Origin: Muribaculaceae bacterium
GTDB lineage: Bacteria; Bacteroidota; Bacteroidia; Bacteroidales; Muribaculaceae
Assembly: GCA_009775125.1 (NCBI GenBank)
Contig: VSPD01000005.1
Span: forward strand, 1 to 64,000
Reading direction: 5' to 3'
DNA length: 64,000 nucleotides
The position numbers and the translations under genes are program-made. Below, piece after piece: positions 26,732 to 35,054 of this stretch. Below the pieces are notes generated by a model, which saw only the letters and a list, made by a program, of their open reading frames with translations, was not told the origin of the DNA and made no database searches. Position 1 is the stretch's first letter. Each line of letters begins with the position of its first letter.

Positions 26732-27987
26732 TGGCCAAGAACACTAATAAATGTTCCTACTGCGGCCGCGGCGGCGATGCCGTCGAGTTCCTTGTGCCCA
26801 ACCACAATGGCTCGGCTGCCGTGTGCCCCGACTGTATCAACCAGCTCCATGACATGATCGTGCAATATATGGGCGACATAGCATCCGGAGCCAAGGCCAA
26901 GAAAGCGAAAGACGCCGGCATCGACCTGAACAAGGTGCCGAAGCCCAAGGAAATAAAGGCTTTCCTCGACCAATATGTGATTGGCCAGGACGCCGCCAAA
27001 CGCTACCTGTCGGTGGCCGTGTACAACCACTACAAGCGTCTTGCCCAAGAGCACGGCGACGATGATGTGGATATCGAAAAGAGCAATATAATCCTTGTCG
27101 GCCCCACCGGCACCGGCAAGACTCTGCTGGCCAAGACAATAGCCAAGCTGCTCGACGTGCCCTTCACCATTGTCGACGCCACGGTGCTTACCCAGGCCGG
27201 ATATGTGGGTGAGGACATCGAGAGCCTCCTCACCCGCCTGCTGCAAGTAGCCGACTACGACGTGGAGAAAGCCGAGCGCGGCATTGTGTTCATCGACGAG
27301 ATAGACAAGATAGCGCGAAAGGGCGACAACCCGTCGATTACGCGCGACGTGTCGGGCGAAGGCGTGCAGCAAGGCTTGCTCAAGCTCCTCGAAGGCTCCA
27401 TCGTGAACGTGCCCCCGCAAGGCGGACGCAAGCACCCGGAGCAGAAGATGATACCCGTCGACACCAAAAACATATTATTTATATGTGGAGGAGCCTTCGA
27501 CGGCATCGAGCAGAAGATTGCCCACCGCATGAACTCGCATGTCGTGGGATACTCCACCGACTCGCGCCGCCGGCATATTAACAAGGACGACTTCATGCGC
27601 CATGTTGCCCCGCAGGACCTCAAATCGTTTGGCCTCATCCCCGAGATTATCGGCCGATTGCCAATCGTGACCGCGCTCGACCGCCTCGACCGCGACGCCC
27701 TGCGCCGCGTGCTCACCGAGCCCAAGAACGCCATCACCCGCCAATATGTGAAACTTTTCGCCATGGACGGCGTAACGCTCGAATTTGCCGACGACGCCCT
27801 CGATTTCATTGTCGACAAGGCTATCGAATTCAAACTCGGCGCCCGCGGCCTTCGCTCAATTGTAGAGACCATAATGATCGACGCAATGTTTGAAGTGCCC
27901 TCGGCCGACGAAAAGACATTCACCGTCACGGCCGATTACTGCCGTCGCAAGCTCGACGAAGCCGGATTCGACGCCCCCGCGGTGTAA
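26731..27987 (+). CDS. clpX: ATP-dependent Clp protease ATP-binding subunit ClpX
   Basis: A 418-aa AAA+ unfoldase. The N-terminal zinc-binding domain has Cys8, Cys11, Cys32 and Cys35. Walker A GPTGTGKT is at 124-131, Walker B IVFIDEID follows, and the pore-loop and sensor regions (GYVGEDIES, GLIPEIIGRLP, ARGLRSI) are present. It unfolds substrates for the ClpP chamber encoded immediately before it. The next gene is recQ after a repeat spacer. Confidence 0.97.
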   Translation: MAKNTNKCSYCGRGGDAVEFLVPNHNGSAAVCPDCINQLHDMIVQYMGDIASGAKAKKAKDAGIDLNKVPKPKEIKAFLDQYVIGQDAAKRYLSVAVYNHYKRLAQEHGDDDVDIEKSNIILVGPTGTGKTLLAKTIAKLLDVPFTIVDATVLTQAGYVGEDIESLLTRLLQVADYDVEKAERGIVFIDEIDKIARKGDNPSITRDVSGEGVQQGLLKLLEGSIVNVPPQGGRKHPEQKMIPVDTKNILFICGGAFDGIEQKIAHRMNSHVVGYSTDSRRRHINKDDFMRHVAPQDLKSFGLIPEIIGRLPIVTALDRLDRDALRRVLTEPKNAITRQYVKLFAMDGVTLEFADDALDFIVDKAIEFKLGARGLRSIVETIMIDAMFEVPSADEKTFTVTADYCRRKLDEAGFDAPAV

Positions 27988-28037
27988 TAAAACGCAACAA
28001 ACACAAGTATGAATCAAACAAAAATCAATGTAACGAT

Positions 28038-28133
28038 TGTAGGGACGCACGGCTCGTGCGTCCGGTATCAAGAGATGCAACTCCCGGCTGTTTACAGGAT
28101 TCTACGCGGACGCACGAGCCGTGCGTCCCTACA
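28038..28133. repeat. REP-like inverted pair, GGACGCACG class
   Basis: Two units of the TGTAG+GGACGCACG-GCT-CGTGCGTCC hairpin face each other at 28038-28063 and 28108-28133 across about 44 bp. A single unit is at 22621-22646. The rest of the 27988-28251 spacer is AT-rich and empty. Confidence 0.8.
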
Positions 28134-28251
28134 CTCTTGACAAATAAACGATACATTAATTATTTGTTCCGTACATTTAAATATAATCTCGAATCAATAA
28201 ACAAAGCAAGAAGCAGACACCACTCCCTATCATTATAATTCCTGATCGACC

Positions 28252-30432
28252 ATGACAACCACCTTATCACTCACCGACGCGCTCAAACGCCATTTCGGCT
28301 TTGACACGTTCAAAGGCAATCAAGAGCAGATCATGACCAACCTGATGGAAGGCCGTGACACTTTCGTGCTCATGCCCACCGGCGGAGGCAAATCGCTGTG
28401 CTACCAACTGCCCGCCCTGCTGATGCCCGGCACTGCGATCGTAATCTCGCCATTGATAGCCTTGATGAAAAATCAGGTGGATGCCATGCGCAATTTCAGC
28501 GAAGACGACAATGTGGCACATTTCCTGAACTCGTCGCTCAACCGCGCCGCCATCGACGCTGTAAAAGCCGACATCATAGCCGGGAAAACCAAACTGCTGT
28601 ATGTGGCGCCGGAATCGCTTACAAAGGAGGAGAACATCGAGTTCCTGAAAACTGTCGACATCTCTTTCTATGCCATCGACGAGGCACACTGCATCTCGGA
28701 ATGGGGACACGACTTCCGTCCGGAATACCGCCGGATACGTCCGATTATCAACGAAATCGGCACACGTCCGGTTATAGCCCTCACGGCCACAGCCACCCCG
28801 AAGGTGCAGCACGACATACAGAAAAATCTCGGCATGACCGACTGCGCGGTGTTCAAATCGTCGTTCAACCGCCCCAACCTCTATTACGAGGTAAAGCAGA
28901 AGACGGCAAACATCGACAAGGACATAATCCGGTTCATAAAGCAGAACCCCGGCAAGTCCGGAATAATCTACTGCCTGAGCCGCAAGAAGGTGGAGGAACT
29001 GGCCGAACTGCTGCGCGTCAACAACATACCGGCGCTCCCCTACCACGCCGGCATGGACGCCGCCACCCGCTCGGCCAACCAAGACGCTTTCCTTCTCGAA
29101 AATGTCGACGTGATTGTGGCCACGATAGCATTCGGCATGGGCATCGACAAGCCCGACGTGAGGTTTGTGATACATTACGACATGCCTAAATCCCTCGAAG
29201 GATACTACCAGGAGACCGGACGTGCCGGACGCGACGGCGGCGAAGGTCAGTGTCTCACATTTTACTCTGCCCGCGACTTGAAGAAAATGGAAAAATTCAT
29301 GCAGGGCAAACCCGTCGCCGAACAAGAAATAGGGCGGCAGCTGCTCGCCGAGACGGCATCCTATGCCGAAACGTCGATGTGCCGCCGCCGTTCTCTCCTT
29401 CACTATTTCGGTGAAGTATACAACGAAGAAAATTGTGGCAACTGCGACAATTGTTTAAACCCCAAGAAACGTGTGGAAGCAAAAGAAGATTTACTTGCCG
29501 CATTAGAAACCATTGCGGCTCTGAAAGAAAAATTCAAACCCGACCATGTAATCAACGTCATGCGTGGCAAAGCCACCAACGACGTAGTGTCTTACGGACA
29601 TGACCAGCTCGATGTGTTCGGCTGCGCCGAATCGGCCGACGAACGCTATCTCACGGCCCTGCTGCGTCAGGCCGTGATTTCAGGCTACCTCGACCGTGAC
29701 ATCGAGAAATTCGGAATTCTGCGCATAACGGCCGATGGCAAAAAATATGCCAAACACCCCGTATCGTTCAAGATTGTGGAAGACACCGACTTTTCCGAGG
29801 AAGAGGAAGAACCGGTAGTGAAGGGCGGAGCGGCTTGCGCCGTAGACCCGACGCTTTACAACATCCTCAAGGACATGCGCAAGAAAGTGGCCAAACGCCT
29901 CGATTTGCCTCCGTATGTCATATTCCAGGATTTTTCTCTCGAAGCCATGGCCACGACCTATCCCGTGACCATCGAGGAGCTCCAGAACATTGCAGGCGTG
30001 GGCGCCGGAAAGGCCAAACGCTACGGCGAGGAGTTCATAGCCATGATTAAGAAATATGTCGACGAGAACGAAATCGAACGTCCCGAGGACCTTCGCGTGC
30101 GCTCCGTAGCTAACAAGAGCAAACAAAAAATCGCCATAATCCAGGCTATCGACCATCGCGCGCCCCTCGACGAATTCGCAGAATCGAAAGGACTTGAATT
30201 TGGCGAGCTCCTCGACGAAATCGAGTCAATCGTCTACTCAGGAAGCAAAATCAACATCTCGTATTATATAGATGACGTGATGGACGAAGACCTTCAAGAC
30301 GAAATCTTCCAATACTTCAAGGAAAGCGACTCCGACGACCTTAAAAAGGCTATCGACGAGCTTGGCGACGAGTTCTCGGAAGAAGAAATCCGCCTGATAC
30401 GTATCAAATTCCTTTCTGAACTCGGCTATTGA
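28252..30432 (+). CDS. recQ: ATP-dependent DNA helicase RecQ
   Basis: A 726-aa 3'-5' helicase for recombination and fork repair. Walker A TGGGKSLCYQLPAL (Lys47), the DEAH box IDEAHCISEWGHDFRPEYR, and motif VI QETGRAGRDG are clear. The RQC zinc site uses CRRRSLLHYFGE and CGNCDNC. An HRDC domain (VIFQDFSLEAMATTYP...GVGAGKAKRYG) follows, then a C-terminal acidic extension. Its TGA overlaps the ATG of the next gene by one base. Confidence 0.96.
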   Translation: MTTTLSLTDALKRHFGFDTFKGNQEQIMTNLMEGRDTFVLMPTGGGKSLCYQLPALLMPGTAIVISPLIALMKNQVDAMRNFSEDDNVAHFLNSSLNRAAIDAVKADIIAGKTKLLYVAPESLTKEENIEFLKTVDISFYAIDEAHCISEWGHDFRPEYRRIRPIINEIGTRPVIALTATATPKVQHDIQKNLGMTDCAVFKSSFNRPNLYYEVKQKTANIDKDIIRFIKQNPGKSGIIYCLSRKKVEELAELLRVNNIPALPYHAGMDAATRSANQDAFLLENVDVIVATIAFGMGIDKPDVRFVIHYDMPKSLEGYYQETGRAGRDGGEGQCLTFYSARDLKKMEKFMQGKPVAEQEIGRQLLAETASYAETSMCRRRSLLHYFGEVYNEENCGNCDNCLNPKKRVEAKEDLLAALETIAALKEKFKPDHVINVMRGKATNDVVSYGHDQLDVFGCAESADERYLTALLRQAVISGYLDRDIEKFGILRITADGKKYAKHPVSFKIVEDTDFSEEEEEPVVKGGAACAVDPTLYNILKDMRKKVAKRLDLPPYVIFQDFSLEAMATTYPVTIEELQNIAGVGAGKAKRYGEEFIAMIKKYVDENEIERPEDLRVRSVANKSKQKIAIIQAIDHRAPLDEFAESKGLEFGELLDEIESIVYSGSKINISYYIDDVMDEDLQDEIFQYFKESDSDDLKKAIDELGDEFSEEEIRLIRIKFLSELGY

Positions 30433-31853
30433 TGGAACAGCTCGCATCACTCTACCAGGCTTACACGGGCACCGCGCCCGATAAAGTGACGGAACTGCCG
30501 GCATCGGGTTCAAACCGCCGTTATTTCCGTCTCGAAGGCTCCCCCACGCTTATCGGCGTGGTGGGCACATGCCTCGAGGAAAACGAAGCGTTCCTCTACA
30601 TGGCCGACCATTTCCTCAAGCACAACATACCCGTGCCGCGCGTGGTGGCCGTAGCCGACGACCGCATGTCGTATCTTCAAGAAGACCTTGGCGACACGCT
30701 GCTGTTCGGCGCCATCGAGAAAGGACGACTCACCCGCTCGTTCTCCACCGACGAACGCCGGCTTCTTGCCGACACTATCCGCCTGCTCCCCGACATACAG
30801 TTTATGGGAGCCGTGGGCATGGACTTCTCCAAATGCTACCCGGCGGCGGAATTCGACACCCGCTCGATAATGTGGGACCTCAACTATTTCAAATACTGCT
30901 TTCTCAAAGCCACCGGCCTCGAATTTTCCGAAGATCGCCTCGAAGACGATTTCCAGGCCCTGGCCGAAGTGCTCATGCGGTCGAAATCGTCGACATTCAT
31001 GTACCGCGACTTCCAATCGCGCAACGTGATGATAAAAGACGGGCAGCCTTGGTTTATCGACTTCCAGGGCGGCCGCAAAGGCCCCTACTTCTACGACGTG
31101 GCCTCGTTCCTGTGGCAGGCAAAAGCCAATTTCCCCGACGGCCTGCGTCATGAGCTGATAAAGGAATACATCGACGCGCTTAAAAAATACAAGCCCGTCG
31201 ACGAAGAATATTTCCTCGAGCAGCTGCGGCATTTCGTGCTGTTCCGCACCTTGCAGGTGCTCGGCGCTTACGGCTACCGTGGCTACTTCGAGAAGAAGCC
31301 CCACTTCCTCCAAAGCGTGCCCTTCGCCCTGGCCAACCTCCGCGCCATACTCGACAAGCCTTTCGTAGAGTATCCCTATCTCGACTCCATGCTCCGCCAG
31401 CTTGTAGACATGAAGCAGTTCTCCGACGAGCTTCAAAAGCGCACGCTCACCGTGAAAGTCATGTCGTTTGCCTACAAGAAAGGCATCCCCAACGACACAT
31501 CGGGCAACGGCGGCGGATTTGTCTTCGACTGCCGCGCCGTGAACAACCCCGGCAAATACGAACGCTACAAGCCCTTTACCGGGCTCGACAAGGAAGTGAT
31601 AAAATTCCTTGAAGACGACGGCGAGATAACCACCTTCCTCGACCACTGCCGGGCATTGGTGGACGCATCGGTGCGCCGGTATATCGACCGCGGATTTTCC
31701 AACCTGATGGTGTGCTTCGGCTGCACCGGCGGCCAGCACCGTTCGGTCTACTGCGCCCAGCACATGGCCGAGCACATTCACTCGCAGTTCAACGTAAAAG
31801 TAGAGCTTTTCCACCGCGAGCAAAACATCGAGCAACTCTTCAAACCGAAATAA
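30432..31853 (+). CDS. AmgK-like sugar kinase fused to RapZ C-terminal domain
   Basis: A 473-aa two-domain protein. Residues 1 to about 330 are an aminoglycoside-phosphotransferase fold with catalytic FMYRDFQSRNVM (Asp193, Asn198) and metal-binding IDFQGG (Asp210), resembling AmgK, the anomeric MurNAc/GlcNAc kinase. Residues about 337-473 match the RapZ C-terminal domain: VMSFAYKKG, FDCRAVNNP, FGCTGGQHRSVY (about 428-440) and a final FHREQN. In E. coli RapZ that domain binds glucosamine-6-phosphate. The stop shares one base with the ATG of a MurU-like gene, supporting a role in amino-sugar salvage. ATG 30432 preferred over an adjacent TTG. Confidence 0.82.
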   Translation: MEQLASLYQAYTGTAPDKVTELPASGSNRRYFRLEGSPTLIGVVGTCLEENEAFLYMADHFLKHNIPVPRVVAVADDRMSYLQEDLGDTLLFGAIEKGRLTRSFSTDERRLLADTIRLLPDIQFMGAVGMDFSKCYPAAEFDTRSIMWDLNYFKYCFLKATGLEFSEDRLEDDFQALAEVLMRSKSSTFMYRDFQSRNVMIKDGQPWFIDFQGGRKGPYFYDVASFLWQAKANFPDGLRHELIKEYIDALKKYKPVDEEYFLEQLRHFVLFRTLQVLGAYGYRGYFEKKPHFLQSVPFALANLRAILDKPFVEYPYLDSMLRQLVDMKQFSDELQKRTLTVKVMSFAYKKGIPNDTSGNGGGFVFDCRAVNNPGKYERYKPFTGLDKEVIKFLEDDGEITTFLDHCRALVDASVRRYIDRGFSNLMVCFGCTGGQHRSVYCAQHMAEHIHSQFNVKVELFHREQNIEQLFKPK

Positions 31854-32602
31854 TGAAGGCAATGATATTCGCAGCCGGGCTCGGAACCCGGCTGCGCCCT
31901 TTCACCCTCGAGCATCCCAAGGCACTTGTGCCTGTGGGAGGGAAACCGATGCTGCGGCGCGTAATCGAGAAACTGCGCGACAGCGGCATCACGCGCATGG
32001 TGATAAACACCCACCATTTCGCCGACCAGATAGCCGACTATCTTGCCGACAACGACAATTTCGGTTGCGACATAGACATCTCCTTCGAGCCGGAACTGCT
32101 CGACACAGGTGGTGGCTTGCTTAAAGCCCGCCCGTTGCTCGACGACGGCACCGACGAGCCTGTTTTGATACACAACGCCGACATCCTCACCGACTTCCCC
32201 ATCAAGGAAATGGAACATTGTTTCCTCGACAACGAAGCCGACGTAACACTGCTTGTCGACCGACGCGACACATCTCGTTATTTCCTTTTCGGCCCAATCG
32301 GCTGCGCGCTAAGCGGCCACGTCAACCTCAAAAACGAGGCACCCGACGCTCGACAGAAACTTGAAGAATACGGCTTCACGCTGCTTGCTTTCGGCGGCGT
32401 GCATATCGTCTCGCCGAAAGCGCTCGACGCCCTTGCCGAATATGCCGGCACACTCGACCGCCCCGACGGCCCCTTCTCCATCGTCGACTTCTACAAGCAA
32501 AACACCGACCTGTATATCACACCCTACACACCCACAGCTCCCTACCGCTGGCACGACATAGGCAAACTCTCCACCCTCGCCGAAGCCGAAAACACCCTCT
32601 GA
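31853..32602 (+). CDS. MurU-like sugar-1-phosphate nucleotidyltransferase
   Basis: A 249-aa nucleotidyltransferase. The signature AAGLGTRLRPFT and HPKALVPVGGKPM are typical; THHFADQI, the GGGLLKA block and HNADILTDF follow. MurU-type enzymes transfer UMP to MurNAc-alpha-1-phosphate, allowing recycled muramic acid to re-enter peptidoglycan synthesis. ATG 31853 overlaps the stop of the kinase-RapZ gene by one base, the same pairing as amgK-murU. Activity on another sugar is possible. Confidence 0.78.
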   Translation: MKAMIFAAGLGTRLRPFTLEHPKALVPVGGKPMLRRVIEKLRDSGITRMVINTHHFADQIADYLADNDNFGCDIDISFEPELLDTGGGLLKARPLLDDGTDEPVLIHNADILTDFPIKEMEHCFLDNEADVTLLVDRRDTSRYFLFGPIGCALSGHVNLKNEAPDARQKLEEYGFTLLAFGGVHIVSPKALDALAEYAGTLDRPDGPFSIVDFYKQNTDLYITPYTPTAPYRWHDIGKLSTLAEAENTL

Positions 32603-32620
32603 CAGACAGATTGCCACATA

Positions 32621-32736
32621 ATCGCGTAGCGATTTCCGAAAGTAGCCGTGGGTGGAGCGCAGCGTAACCCACGGTTTATCAATGGATAAGCATTCCGGTA
32701 TTGGAGCGGAGCCTGCCGGAGCGTTCGACAGTGCCA
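32621..32736 (+). repeat. ~117-bp dispersed structured repeat, copy B1
   Basis: Direct-orientation copy of the element at 12131. It keeps ATCGCGTAGCGAT, the CCGTGGGT...ACCCACGG hairpin, CGGTATTGGAGCG and AGCGTTCGA. The change from a CCGGGGG-type to a CCGTGGG-type stem is matched on both arms. Confidence 0.75.
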
Positions 32737-32737
32737 A

Positions 32738-32854
32738 CCGTGATGTAGAACGCTACGCTCGCGCTCCGCTCCAATACCACGGATGATGCCAAACTGCATA
32801 CCGGGGGTTTCGCTGCCGCTTCACCCCCGGCTATCGTCTTGAATCGCTACGCGA
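32738..32854 (-). repeat. ~117-bp dispersed structured repeat, copy B2 (inverted)
   Basis: Inverted copy abutting B1. Read on the minus strand it gives ATCGCGTAGCGATTCAAGAC, then CCGGGGGT...ACCCCCGG and GTGGTATTGGAGCGGAGCG. B1 and B2 together fill most of the 32603-32919 spacer; the remainder (32868-32916) is an AACTTCC-type tandem repeat running up to the helicase start. Confidence 0.75.
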
Positions 32855-32919
32855 TTCTCTGCTCCGCCAAACTTCCAAACTTCCCAACTTCCAATCTCCC
32901 CAACTTCTCAACCCCTCGC

Positions 32920-34947
32920 ATGTTCAACCCCGACGACGTAGACACTTCTTCAAAAGAATTTCAGGATGCCCTCTCGCTCATGACCTACACCAACCAAAGC
33001 GTGTTTCTCACCGGCAAGGCGGGCACGGGCAAATCCACATTCTTGAAATATCTCACCGCCACCACACGGAAAAAATATGTGATTCTCGCGCCTACGGGAA
33101 TCGCGGCGGTGAATGCCGGCGGCCAGACAATACACTCTTTTTTCAAACTCCCGTTCGCGCCACTCACTGTCGACGACCCCGAAATACGTTCGGGCCGCCG
33201 TCTGCGCCAACGCTTCAAGTATAACAAGGAGATGGTCGACTTGCTGCAAGCCGTCGACCTGATTATAATCGACGAGGTGTCGATGGTACGCGCCGACACG
33301 ATCGACCTTATCGACCGCATCCTCCGGGTGTATTGCTCCGACATGCGCCGACCGTTTGCCGGCAAACAGCTCCTGCTCGTGGGCGACATATTCCAACTGG
33401 AACCCGTGATAAAATCGGATATGCGCGATGCTCTCTCATTCTCATATCCGTCGGGGTCATATTTCTTCAACGCAAGGGCGTTCTCGGCGCTCGAACTCGT
33501 GCCTATCGAACTGTCGAAAGTGTTCCGCCAGAGCAATACCGAATTTATCGCCATGCTCGACCGCATCCGTACCGGAAACCCCTCAGGACAGGACATTGCT
33601 TTGCTCAACGCCAAGGTAAACCCAAACGCCGACGGCACCAAAGGCGAATCGTTCACGATGACCATTGCCACACGCCGCGACATTGTCGACGCCATCAACG
33701 AGCGGCACATGGCGGCTATCGAGCGGCCCGAACGACGGTTTACAGGGCAACTCCACGGCGACTTCCCACAAAACTCGTTGCCAACCGACCTTGAACTGGT
33801 GCTGAAAGAAGGGGCGCAGGTGGTGTTTGTGAAAAACGACATGGAGCACCGCTGGGTCAACGGCACCATCGGACGCATCGACGAATTTTTGGACGACGGC
33901 ATCCGCGTCGAGCTCGCCGACGGCGTGAAGCATGTTGTCGACGTCGAGGCGTGGACCAACATGAAATACACCTACAACGAGGAGAAAAAAGAAATCGAGG
34001 AGGAAGAACTGGGCAGTTTCACGCAATACCCGCTCAAACCGGCGTGGGCCATAACGATACACAAGAGCCAGGGGCTTACGTTCGACAGCGTAATCATAGA
34101 CATAGGCCAAGGCGCATTCTCGTCGGGCCAGAGCTATGTGGCATTGAGCCGCTGCCGATCGCTCGAAGGCATCACGCTGCGATCCACTATCAACGCACGC
34201 GACATTTTTGTAAACCCTCGCATCGTGGAGTTCAGCCGACGGTTCAACAACGGTTCGCTCATTCGCGGAGCCCTCGACAACGCCCGCGCCGACCTTTGCT
34301 ACCGCCAGGCCGCGAGCCTTTTCGACCGCGGCGACATTGCCGGCGCGCTCGACAACTTTTTCCGTGCCGTAGAGGCCCGGTCGGAACTCGGGTCCGAGAC
34401 CGTGCAACGCCTTATCCGCCGTAAACTCGGCATAATCGACTCATTGAAAAGAGAAGTGGAAACCCTGCGCGCCCGCCTCGACGACGACCGCCAACGCTTC
34501 GACTCTCTCGCCGAAGAATACATAGCCCTCGGCCGTGAAACCTTGAACGGAGGCTGGGATGCCGACGCGGCCATGCGCAATTTCGACAAGGCCCTGTCGC
34601 TCTCGCCCGACAATGTCGACGCTCTTCTTGGCAAAGCCGACGTGTATTCGGCGCAATCCGACATCGACGGCGCTCTCGTATGCCTGAACACAGCCATCGA
34701 CGCCGATCCCGACGACAGCCGGCCGCTCATCGAAGCCGGCGACCTGCTCGTGCAGTCGGGCGACACCATCGGAGGCATGGACTATCTGCTCCGCGCTCTC
34801 GACATCGACGGGGAGAATCCCGCCGTACACTCCGCGCTTGCCAACGGATACGAAGCGGCCGGCGATGACGACAATGCCAAGCTCCACCGCCGCAAGGCCA
34901 ACCGCCTGCGCAACAATCCCAAAAACGACAAACTAAAAAGCGATTAG
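32920..34947 (+). CDS. Pif1/RecD-like helicase with C-terminal TPR region
   Basis: A 675-aa protein. Residues 1 to about 450 are an SF1B helicase: Walker A GKAGTGKSTFL, APTGIAAVNAGGQTIHSFF, IIDEVSMVRAD, and the C-terminal HKSQGLTFDSVIIDIG...YVALSRCRSLEGI typical of Pif1 and Dda. Residues about 455-660 hold several TPR-like units (AALFDRGDIAGALDNFFRA-type, then AMRNFDKALSLSPDNVDALL and GALVCLNTAIDADPDD). ATG 32920 is used; the upstream in-frame extension translates the AACTTCC repeat. TPRs suggest a protein partner. Confidence 0.88.
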   Translation: MFNPDDVDTSSKEFQDALSLMTYTNQSVFLTGKAGTGKSTFLKYLTATTRKKYVILAPTGIAAVNAGGQTIHSFFKLPFAPLTVDDPEIRSGRRLRQRFKYNKEMVDLLQAVDLIIIDEVSMVRADTIDLIDRILRVYCSDMRRPFAGKQLLLVGDIFQLEPVIKSDMRDALSFSYPSGSYFFNARAFSALELVPIELSKVFRQSNTEFIAMLDRIRTGNPSGQDIALLNAKVNPNADGTKGESFTMTIATRRDIVDAINERHMAAIERPERRFTGQLHGDFPQNSLPTDLELVLKEGAQVVFVKNDMEHRWVNGTIGRIDEFLDDGIRVELADGVKHVVDVEAWTNMKYTYNEEKKEIEEEELGSFTQYPLKPAWAITIHKSQGLTFDSVIIDIGQGAFSSGQSYVALSRCRSLEGITLRSTINARDIFVNPRIVEFSRRFNNGSLIRGALDNARADLCYRQAASLFDRGDIAGALDNFFRAVEARSELGSETVQRLIRRKLGIIDSLKREVETLRARLDDDRQRFDSLAEEYIALGRETLNGGWDADAAMRNFDKALSLSPDNVDALLGKADVYSAQSDIDGALVCLNTAIDADPDDSRPLIEAGDLLVQSGDTIGGMDYLLRALDIDGENPAVHSALANGYEAAGDDDNAKLHRRKANRLRNNPKNDKLKSD

Positions 34948-34953
34948 GCAGGT

Positions 34954-35054
34954 AGGAACACAATCCTCCGGATTGTGAATTATTCTCACAATCCGGAGGA
35001 TTGTGTTCCTGCCGGGTGATTACTCTTTTTCACAATCCGGAGGATTGTGTTCCT
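34954..35054. repeat. REP-like array, CACAATCC variant, three units
   Basis: Units at 34954-34977 (forward), 34987-35010 (inverted) and 35031-35054 (inverted). The core is CACAATCC-TCC-GGATTGTG: compared with the CACAAGCC class both stem arms have changed together, so pairing is kept. The last unit runs into the msrAB stop codon. Confidence 0.85.

Noticed and set aside
30510..31862. 450-codon open frame antisense to the kinase-RapZ gene
   Set aside because: Shadow of a gene with clear catalytic motifs on the other strand; no independent evidence.
32603..32919. Insertion sequence remnant
   Set aside because: The inverted pair of ~117-bp elements resembles an IS outline, but there is no transposase frame between or beside them.
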